DNA from: Morchella semilibera
Taxonomy: Eukaryota; Ascomycota; Pezizomycetes; Pezizales; Morchellaceae
DNA length: 64,000 nt
Reading direction: 5' to 3'
Assembly (NCBI GenBank): GCA_009192285.1
Contig: WBVU01000008.1
Location: 1,808,370 to 1,872,369, forward strand
A model generated the notes under the pieces. The model had not been told where the DNA came from. It worked only from the letters and a program-made list of their open reading frames with translations, and did not search any database. Position 1 is the stretch's first letter, and each line of letters begins with the position of its first letter. Shown here piece after piece: positions 38,428 through 45,068 of the stretch. The position numbers were made by a program, and so were the translations under genes.

Positions 38428-38829
38428 TCAAAGGTCGATGCAACCAAGAAATGCCAGCAATTTTCGCCTGCGCGCCGCAGCAGTATTCGCGGCTGTATAG
38501 TTGAGCCAAGGTATATGAGTTAATCCATAATGTGTTGAGATGGTACCCATTTGCGCGGGAGTCATGGCTAGTAACTCCTCGTGATTGCGCGGGAAGTTAG
38601 GTCCAGGGCTAGAGCCATCTATATGTTGCAAAGGTATCCAAACCTCCCTTGATCCGCCCATATATATTGCGCGATTGATTCGCCGCGCTTGCACATTATA
38701 TAGATGGGCTCTAACCTCTATCAATTGGTTGAGTATCTGGCGGCCAGTAGCGAGCGCTGCCGGGCCGACTGCAAAATCCACATCAACCGCATATTGAATA
38801 GGATGGTTCAGTACCAGTGGGGCTGCCAT
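38428..38829 (-). CDS. Small transposon-encoded protein, 133 aa
   Basis: This is a single-exon frame from the ATG at 38829. The protein is soluble, with an N-terminal helical part (about 20-55, RQILNQLIEVRAHLYNVQ), a middle segment ending IPLQHIDGSSPGPNFP, and a C-terminal pair of short helices (LLAMTPAQMGTISTHYGL ... RRRKLLAFLG) that might be SAP-like. It reminds me of short repeated hypothetical proteins in mushroom genomes with an 'NFP...LL..YGL...RRR..L..FLG' ending, but I cannot name a family. It lies in the same strand and order as the DUF6589 gene, 300 bp downstream of it, and converges with the helicase gene. A TATA-like TGTATATAAAG is seen on the minus strand at about 38909-38919. 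A role in target binding or regulation is a guess. Confidence 0.75.
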   Translation of the reverse strand: MAAPLVLNHPIQYAVDVDFAVGPAALATGRQILNQLIEVRAHLYNVQARRINRAIYMGGSREVWIPLQHIDGSSPGPNFPRNHEELLAMTPAQMGTISTHYGLTHIPWLNYTAANTAAARRRKLLAFLGCIDL

Positions 38830-38917
38830 AGCTTGTGTATTGCTGCCTGTTGGGCATTGGTCCAGTTTGCCCCGAGTATGCCCCCAAGCCCTGAATTTAT
38901 AACATACACTTTATATA

Positions 38918-39130
38918 CAAAGAAACCAGCGCGCACCCAAACCATCAGCTCTGACAAAGAAACCAGCGCGCACCCAAGCCATCTGCTCTGACAAAGAAAC
39001 CAGCATACAGCTAAACCATTTGATAAAGAAACTAGCGTGTGGCGCGTAGCTAAGCTAATAGCTCGGATAAAGAAACCAGCGCGTAGGGATAAAGAAACCA
39101 GCGCGCAGCTAAACCATCAGGCAAAGAAAC
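38918..39130. repeat. Degenerate repeat array, unit core AAAGAAACCAGCGCGCA, 7 copies
   Basis: Seven AAAGAAAC-starting units of irregular length (22-44 bp) are visible, most containing CCAGCGCGCA. The array fills the gap between the DUF6589 gene 3' end and the start of the 133-aa gene, so it lies in the latter's promoter region. It may be a binding array or plain slippage. Confidence 0.85.
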
Positions 39131-39132
39131 CA

Positions 39133-41877
39133 TTAGAGAAGATCGTCTAGGCCGGCATGTGGGCCTAACATGTCAGGATCTAGATCCTCTTCTATCTCTA
39201 GGCCCCACGATTGAGTGTCCGATGGGGACCCTCCAGGGTGCCAGTTGAATCGTGCACGCTGTATATATTCGCGCAGCGGCGCCCCAGTTGCGAGGCGTGA
39301 TATTCCGGCGCCCATCAAATCTGTTGCCTCCCAGTGCAGTTGTTTCTTCACGCTATCCAGCGCGCGGGGAGTCGAGTCTCTGCATATGGCTTCCTCGAGG
39401 AGTGCGCGCACAATACTCGCTACATCAATTGAGCTACGTACCAAGGTGGAATGCGTCCCATAGTCATGCGCGCGAGATTCCCGCTCCATAGAAACCTTAC
39501 TTGCGTGAAGCGACATCACTTGGCGTGATATCGTTTCTCTGAGGTATTGGTCCGAGTAGATATTGCTGCTTGGGTGGATCTTGGCTTTGATTTCACGGAC
39601 AACGTACTCGCCAAATAGGTCATCGGGCACCCACGCCCCCCTGCGCCCAGAAGGATTAACCAGGCAGTTGTGGCGCCATATATTTCTCATCTCCGGGGAC
39701 CAGATTTTCTCCATGCATGCAATCAAATGAATCATCTCTCGCGGGTAATTAATATTTTGAGTACCATGTAATTGCGTGGTCCAGAGGCGAACAATATGCT
39801 CCAGGCGCCCGGGATCTCCTGCGCGCACCGCCGCGCCGTAATCTGCGTACAGCAATCCTTGCTGTAGTAGTAGAACCGCATTTTCATATGGAATATCTCG
39901 AGATTGGTGAGGAAGTGGAACGCCGCGCTCACAGAAACGCCTGCGTTTGACGACAGATAATCCGCCTTGTACTGGGAATATAATATCAACCATATCCTCT
40001 ATTACGACGCGCCAGTTGGCTGCGCGCAGGCGATGATTAAATATCTCGACGGTGCCAGCACCGAGAGTTTCGGCAGCAAGAGATATTACATGCGCTTCGA
40101 GCAGTTGTTGAAAGAATTGATCATATGCACGAAAATCTTTGGGCTTAGGTGTGCTGATCGCGGGCTTTCGAAGTAATTTAGCAAACCGGAGGATACTGGC
40201 GGGCTCTCGACCATCATCCCCCCAGTGCGCCTTGTATATAGTGCCCAACATACACATTTGGAGATGGAAGAGGCCGATTATAGGCTCCACGTATTCCATC
40301 TGGTGCGTAGGTTCATCTTCATGCCTGCGAGAAACAGCTTTCCTAACGGGAATTAGCTTGGGGAATAAAGAGCTGCGCCAGGTACGTACGCACAGTATAT
40401 TTCTCACCGTCATATAATCGCCCTTGAAGAGGATTAATTTGTCAATGAGCTGGTGGGCGGTAATATCAAGTTCCTGCAGAATTCCTTTTACGATGTCGAT
40501 AACCTCGCTGATTATGGCCTCATTCTTATGGAAGGTAGGTAGAGTGTGAAGGTCAGACTTCTCCAAGGGCAATGGAAACAGCGCGGGTGCAATGAACGGT
40601 TCATAACCTGGCTTGGTGATAGTGCCATCACTTGCTCTGCGCTCCATATTGAGTTCTATAGCGCCGCGCGCATGTTTGTGGAGTATGTTCCATATGTTAG
40701 CCTTCGCAGCGTCGCGCGCATATTGAAAAGTTGCTGAGTCCACCATTACATCGCGCGCAGTGATTAGCGCGGCGCGATCATGGCTAATCATTTGTTCACG
40801 CGGGAGGAATCCGGTGCGCTCGGTGCCCTGCAGGAAAGCAATATACCCGGCAGTGTAGTGCTGTTGGTACTGGCGATTGCCGGTAGTATGGGTCTTTACC
40901 CTCTGGTAAAAAACCATGTTGTCAAAAGAAACGAAGAATGGGTGGGTGGCAGCTTTGCTGCGCAGCATATCACGCACTGCAGAGGCGTTGGCACGCATTG
41001 CGTGGTTAACAGCTTCATAGGTGACTGAGATTCCGAGGCGGTGGAGGACCTCTATCACGCGTTTACCGGCGCCGGAGGCATTTAGATAATAAGCCAACAT
41101 GCCTTGAAGAGAATTGGCGCGCTGCGAGCGCCCATAAGCTGCGATACTGATGGCAACTGTAGAGATAATATCATAACGCCTGGTGGCTGCAGGTTTCTCC
41201 GTGCTAGTGTTACTGACCCCCAGCTCTATAAACGGATGGGGATCTCCCAAACCTTCGTAGTATTGATTATGTGGTGAGGTGGCGGGATTTGGCTCGCGCG
41301 CGGGGTTGGGCTCGCGCGCTGCGTTTGGAGTGTGGTGCGCTATCATTGTATCAACGAGCCCCTTCACTGTAGGGGCAAAGCGGTGTTGTGCAGCTGCGAT
41401 ATCAGATAATGAAAATTCGCTAATGTATTCATGGGTAAACTGGTTCATCTTTTTGCTCATATTTGGTGCAGTTATAAGCGCGCTCATTTCACGGTGCACA
41501 AGGTTCCTAACAATATCCACACATGCATTATTCAGGTCAATATCGCTAGCGAGGATTCTGGGTTGTGTGAGCGCAGCACATATAAGCTTGCCCATTACAC
41601 CGCGCTGAAGGCAAGCTTTGGAGCGCGCGAGGGCGGATGGATCTGTGCACTCCAGATCCGCTAGTAGGCAGTCGGCTATATCATCAAAAGAATACTGGCG
41701 TACGAGATCTTGCACCGCAGATAGTCTCTGGGGTAGGGTGAGAGTTGGTAGCTCGTGTGAAGAAGGGGCTGGTCTGCCGCTGTGGTGGTTATATATAGGT
41801 GAGAATGGCCTATAACCACCGCGCGCAGGGCGCGAGCTTTGAAGGGCCGTTCGGCGTGCTGGGCGCCGGGCGGGCAT
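39133..41877 (-). CDS. DUF6589-type protein, probable transposase of the element, 914 aa
   Basis: This is an uninterrupted 914-residue frame from the ATG at 41877. It has a basic Arg-rich N-terminus (MPARRPARRT), a helical domain at about 45-200, short AREPNP repeats near 187-198, and then a core. The core resembles fungal DUF6589 proteins as I remember them: FFVSFDNMVFYQR (314-326) with HTTGNRQYQQHYTAGYI, LFKGDYMTVRNI (483-494, family GDxxT motif), GLFHLQMCML (535-544), and NYPREMIHLIACMEKIW (710-726) followed by NCLVNPSGRRGAWVPDDLFGEY. The spacing D319, D487, E714 is consistent with an RNase H-like DDE nuclease, which is inferred and not proven. A TATATATA box lies on the minus strand at 41910-41918, about 35 bp before the ATG. 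The gene is the last one before the right end and its array. Confidence 0.88.
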   Translation of the reverse strand: MPARRPARRTALQSSRPARGGYRPFSPIYNHHSGRPAPSSHELPTLTLPQRLSAVQDLVRQYSFDDIADCLLADLECTDPSALARSKACLQRGVMGKLICAALTQPRILASDIDLNNACVDIVRNLVHREMSALITAPNMSKKMNQFTHEYISEFSLSDIAAAQHRFAPTVKGLVDTMIAHHTPNAAREPNPAREPNPATSPHNQYYEGLGDPHPFIELGVSNTSTEKPAATRRYDIISTVAISIAAYGRSQRANSLQGMLAYYLNASGAGKRVIEVLHRLGISVTYEAVNHAMRANASAVRDMLRSKAATHPFFVSFDNMVFYQRVKTHTTGNRQYQQHYTAGYIAFLQGTERTGFLPREQMISHDRAALITARDVMVDSATFQYARDAAKANIWNILHKHARGAIELNMERRASDGTITKPGYEPFIAPALFPLPLEKSDLHTLPTFHKNEAIISEVIDIVKGILQELDITAHQLIDKLILFKGDYMTVRNILCVRTWRSSLFPKLIPVRKAVSRRHEDEPTHQMEYVEPIIGLFHLQMCMLGTIYKAHWGDDGREPASILRFAKLLRKPAISTPKPKDFRAYDQFFQQLLEAHVISLAAETLGAGTVEIFNHRLRAANWRVVIEDMVDIIFPVQGGLSVVKRRRFCERGVPLPHQSRDIPYENAVLLLQQGLLYADYGAAVRAGDPGRLEHIVRLWTTQLHGTQNINYPREMIHLIACMEKIWSPEMRNIWRHNCLVNPSGRRGAWVPDDLFGEYVVREIKAKIHPSSNIYSDQYLRETISRQVMSLHASKVSMERESRAHDYGTHSTLVRSSIDVASIVRALLEEAICRDSTPRALDSVKKQLHWEATDLMGAGISRLATGAPLREYIQRARFNWHPGGSPSDTQSWGLEIEEDLDPDMLGPHAGLDDLL

Positions 41878-41953
41878 TTTCTATCGTTCAGTACGGTTTG
41901 TAGGCGCGTTATATATATTGCTCGCCACCGGCTAGTACTAATACTCGAGCTCG

Positions 41954-42258
41954 GCTGCGTGGTGGGTTGGCCGCGGCGGGGCTGCGCAGCGCAGTGGGTT
42001 CACCGCGATAGGGTTTGGGTGCGCGGTGGTTTGGCCGCGGCGGGGGTGCGCAGCGCAGTGGGTTCACCGCGATAGGGTTTGGGTGCGCGGTGGTTTGGCC
42101 GCGGCAGGGGGTGCGCAGCGCAGTGGGTTCACCGCGATAGGGTTTGGGTGCGCGGTGGTTTGGCCGCGGCAGAGGGTGCGCAGCGCAGTGGGTTCACCGC
42201 GATAGGGTTTGGGTGCGCGGTGGTTTGGCCGCCGCAGGGGGTGCGCGGCGCGGTGGTT
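41954..42258. repeat. 64/65-bp tandem repeat array, about 4.7 copies, near the right transposon end
   Basis: The unit begins GTGCGCGGTGGTTTGGCCGC and continues through CAGTGGGTTCACCGCGATAG to GGTTTGGGT. Copies differ by single bases and a one-base length change, and the last copy is truncated and diverged. The array lies between the DUF6589 promoter and the inner inverted repeat, and small open frames in it are by-products of the repeat. Confidence 0.93.
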
Positions 42259-42326
42259 AGTGGCGGGCGGATTGGCTTCGCGGTGAACCCGCGGCGCGAT
42301 TTGAGCGATAATATATGTAATAAGAT

Positions 42327-42342
42327 CAAAATTCACCAGGCT
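42327..42342 (-). repeat. Right inner inverted repeat (16 bp, perfect)
   Basis: CAAAATTCACCAGGCT is the exact reverse complement of 33003-33018. It lies 89 bp from the right element border. Confidence 0.92.
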
Positions 42343-42420
42343 CAGAAGTGGGTAAAGATTTGATAGCAGATTAGGCTTAGCGCGGAATATTAGCCACACA
42401 CCACGTGATTCTGAGCCTGG
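42336..42420. repeat. Subterminal inverted repeat at the right end (12-bp arms)
   Basis: The arms CCAGGCTCAGAA (42336-42347) and TTCTGAGCCTGG (42409-42420) are perfect inverted copies 61 nt apart. They mirror the left-end pair at 32913-33009. Confidence 0.88.
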
Positions 42421-42431
42421 GACCGAGGCTA
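42414..42431 (-). repeat. Right terminal inverted repeat (18 bp)
   Basis: AGCCTGGGACCGAGGCTA is complementary to the left terminal repeat at 16 of 18 positions. It ends exactly at the right copy of the 9-bp target duplication. Confidence 0.92.
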
Positions 42432-42440
42432 ACGCGCCCT
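42432..42440. repeat. Right target-site duplication of the transposon
   Basis: ACGCGCCCT is identical to 32893-32901. Removing the element and one copy would restore an uninterrupted intergenic sequence. Confidence 0.9.
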
Positions 42441-43700
42441 ACCGATTGGTGAAAAGGAGACTAATTTTGGGGAGCACAACACGGGTGAAAGCAAATTCCC
42501 CTGTTTAGGAGAAAACGCCCAAATCCGTAATTGCTACCTAATTAATCTCCCTAGGGACAGGGTTAGGTTTTCTACCCAAAAATACAATCCCGGCGGAGGA
42601 TCTGTCTTTCCTTTAACGTTCTTGATCTGGCGCCTACGGACATCAATTAAAATTTTTTTCTTCAGCCGGGAAATACCACCCTTTTTTACCATGTATGTAC
42701 AGTATGTACATTATCCTGGACTCGTCACCAACCTGCCAACAAACGAAGCATTATGAATTCCCGGTTTACCGGCTTACCGACCGAGCCTGATCTCGATGAT
42801 GGTGGTGGTGGTGGTTGTTGTGACTTGTGACAGCGAACAACACGACATAGAGAGGAGGGGGGGGCTACGTACATAACGTGAGGTTAACTGAATTCAAACT
42901 CTCCACTTTGGCTATGTGACTTTTGGAGGTAGAATAGGTCGGATGTGGCGCTCTGGAAATGATGCTCCACAATCACTAGTGCCATTTGTCGCCATTCATC
43001 CTGTATTGGTTCCCCTGACTGCGACTCTTTCATTGTCCAGCTCAGATATCTCCACTATGCGATCCAATGGGTCACCCTAGTCCTATCACTCTTGAAAATC
43101 CAAATGATATTCGCAAATGAGCGCCGTGGGGACAAGGATTCAAGACATCCTGATACCGAAAGGGTACAATTTCAACCAATAATGTCTCACTTTCGGCTGT
43201 TGGCCAATAGGACGGCGGAGCGCATATATGGCATAGGCATGGGGGGAACTAAAGATCTAGTCATTGATCCAGGGGAAACGTTTTGGGTGTGATGTAACTA
43301 TGGAAACTCATAGGCGCCCAGCAATCCCTCGTGCATCGAGGCAATATATTGCTATTGTTGATTCGACGAAGGAAATTATGAGACTGGTCATGGGAAATTC
43401 TTCTTCATGTATCTCTCCATTTCCTCCCTCTCCTTCGATCTTGCCCACCTACCTACATCTCTCTACTTCTCTTTCTGGGTACTGAGCTGATCTCAATACC
43501 CTTTTTTTTTCTCTTTTCTTTTCCCTTTTTCATTTCTTTTTGTTCTTGTTAAAGTTCCTTTGAAAGGACTGTTTGTTACCATTTCTTAATATTTTTCGCG
43601 GGGCTTGACGCTCTTAATTATTTACCCATATATATTCTGTGCCACTAGTACTACGCATTTTTTATAACTACTACTATCATAGCTACATCGATCATTCGCC
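42441..43700. other. Intergenic DNA and promoter of the membrane-protein gene
   Basis: No gene is supportable. It contains a (GGT)n stretch near 42797-42818. At 43499-43550 there is a pyrimidine (T/C) tract typical of fungal promoters, followed by a TATATAT motif near 43628-43634, about 70 bp before the ATG at 43701. Confidence 0.55.
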
Positions 43701-45068
43701 ATGGACCGATTAACAACAAGAACGCTACTCGTCTTCACCCTCCTCCTCAGCGGCGCCGCTGCTGCTTCCAGCAACTCACTGGGAGGCCAAAGCCTCTCGA
43801 CGCTCCTCCCCCGACAAGACACCTGCGGATCCGACAACAACTCGGTCACCTGTAACGTCGGCTCCTTCTGCTGCCCCACAAACACCCGGTGTATCCCCGT
43901 CGAGAACGCAACCTCGGTCGTGTGTTGCAAAGTCGGGGAAATCTGCGACGAGATCTTCCCAATCACGTGTTCCACGACAACCCTGAGCACGCTCACCACA
44001 GAACCAAAACTCGACACCTGCGGCACGCAATGCTGCCCAGTGGGCTATGAGTGTGGCCCGGACAAGGACCGTTGTATCATGAAGGAGGCCAACTTGCCTG
44101 CGGACTATGTCAAGAACCGGGAAGACAGGAAGAATAGCACTGATGAAGCGCTGCTGGAGACATGTAAACAGTTCATCACCCTCCCGGCAACAAGTGATGA
44201 TATTCCGGCCTCTAGATGTCCCAAGTTTACCTGGGAGGGAATCCTTGTTGGGCTATTCCCGGGAATTGCCATTGGTCTTGCGATAATGCTGGTGTACATC
44301 AAGGCGGTGGAGATCAAGACTCGCAGGCGGACCATTCACTTTAACGGGCGTCTCTCGGCCATGCCCGAGGACTATGAAGAGAAGCTGCCGCCGCCACCGG
44401 TTCCGGTGATTGGAGCGGATGTGAGGGAGCGATACTCGAGCAATTTCTTCAGCCCAAGCAATCCCATGGTTGTGAATCCCACCCCCGCACTAACGAACGA
44501 ATGGAAGCCCCGCGAGCTGGGCAACGAGTGGAAACCGCGCAACTTCTCCGGCTCCTCCAACCCCATCCTCGAGGGCCGTGGCAGCGCAATGAGCCGGAGC
44601 ACCAACGCCTCCTCCACAAACTCGCGCTCCCCAGCACCCTACCCGCTCTCCCCGGCGCCGCGGCCGGCCCCAGCTTCGCAGACGGTCTCGCCGACACCAG
44701 CGCCGTACATCCCCACGCCCGAGCCCTCCACCTACAAGTCTGGCTCGCGCTCGCGGCCCTCCGAGATCTCGTCTGTTTCCTCCCTCACGGCCTCCGACTT
44801 TTCTGCTGCCGTGACGAAGGCGCTGCGGGGCGGGGACAGGCCCGATCTGGACGAGTTTAGTGAGCCGATGAAGGCGCGGGTCATGGACGTGAACCGCCCC
44901 ATATCGCTGGAGACTGGATACACGGCCAGCTTCTACCAGGGCGGCGAGGGGCTATGCCACCCGCCGTTCGTGGACGAGGAGGAAGTCCCGCCCTTGAGGT
45001 TCAAGGGAGGCCTGCAGCCAATAGGCCTGACGGGGAGAGGCTTGGGATGGGACGATAACCGCTTCTAA
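43701..45068 (+). CDS. Cys-rich single-pass membrane protein with signal peptide, 455 aa
   Basis: I do not recognise a named family. The protein starts with a signal peptide (residues 1 to about 22), then a Cys-rich ectodomain with cysteines at 42, 51, 57, 58, 64, 75, 76, 82, 90, 107, 111, 112, 118 and 125. These include CC pairs in FCCP, VCCK and QCCP contexts, which suggests two or three small disulfide modules. N-glycosylation sequons are at N46, N69 and N145. One transmembrane helix spans about 179-201 (ILVGLFPGIAIGLAIMLVYI), with RRR on its inner side. The cytoplasmic tail of about 250 aa is Ser/Pro-rich with a duplicated NEWKPR motif (about 275-290). The layout (secreted Cys-rich head, one helix, disordered phospho-type tail) suggests a plasma-membrane sensor or adhesin, which is inferred. 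It is a single exon with an intact frame, and the ATG context (gccATGgac) is good. Confidence 0.88.
   Translation: MDRLTTRTLLVFTLLLSGAAAASSNSLGGQSLSTLLPRQDTCGSDNNSVTCNVGSFCCPTNTRCIPVENATSVVCCKVGEICDEIFPITCSTTTLSTLTTEPKLDTCGTQCCPVGYECGPDKDRCIMKEANLPADYVKNREDRKNSTDEALLETCKQFITLPATSDDIPASRCPKFTWEGILVGLFPGIAIGLAIMLVYIKAVEIKTRRRTIHFNGRLSAMPEDYEEKLPPPPVPVIGADVRERYSSNFFSPSNPMVVNPTPALTNEWKPRELGNEWKPRNFSGSSNPILEGRGSAMSRSTNASSTNSRSPAPYPLSPAPRPAPASQTVSPTPAPYIPTPEPSTYKSGSRSRPSEISSVSSLTASDFSAAVTKALRGGDRPDLDEFSEPMKARVMDVNRPISLETGYTASFYQGGEGLCHPPFVDEEEVPPLRFKGGLQPIGLTGRGLGWDDNRF

Larger units (their letters stand above)
32902..42431. mobile_element. Complete 9.53-kb DNA transposon with RecQ-like helicase and DUF6589 genes
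   Basis: Seen directly: an identical 9-bp duplication of the target on both sides; 18-bp terminal inverted repeats matching 16/18; a second perfect 16-bp inverted repeat inside each end; four protein genes in two convergent pairs; tandem-repeat arrays; and a CpG/GCGC-rich composition that starts and stops at these borders. Family knowledge: 8-9 bp target duplications with short inverted ends are typical of cut-and-paste DNA transposons with DDE/D transposases such as MULE, hAT, P and KDZ (Kyakuja-Dileera-Zisupton). Inference: the 914-aa DUF6589-type protein is the transposase, and the helicase and the other two are accessory proteins. No tyrosine recombinase (as in Crypton or Starship elements), no reverse transcriptase and no Rep domain (as in Helitrons) is present. 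The 303-bp gap between the two + strand genes (35709-36011) holds a (TTTA)n tract and a G14 run at 35794-35807. Confidence 0.93.

Noticed and set aside
41839-42399. Several overlapping 65-110 aa frames on both strands
   Set aside because: They arise from the 64/65-bp tandem repeat and have internally repeated, low-complexity products.
32902-42431. Starship, Crypton, Helitron or retroelement interpretation of the element
   Set aside because: No tyrosine recombinase, no Rep/HUH domain, no reverse transcriptase or integrase and no long terminal repeats were found. The 9-bp duplication and short inverted ends fit a cut-and-paste DNA transposon.
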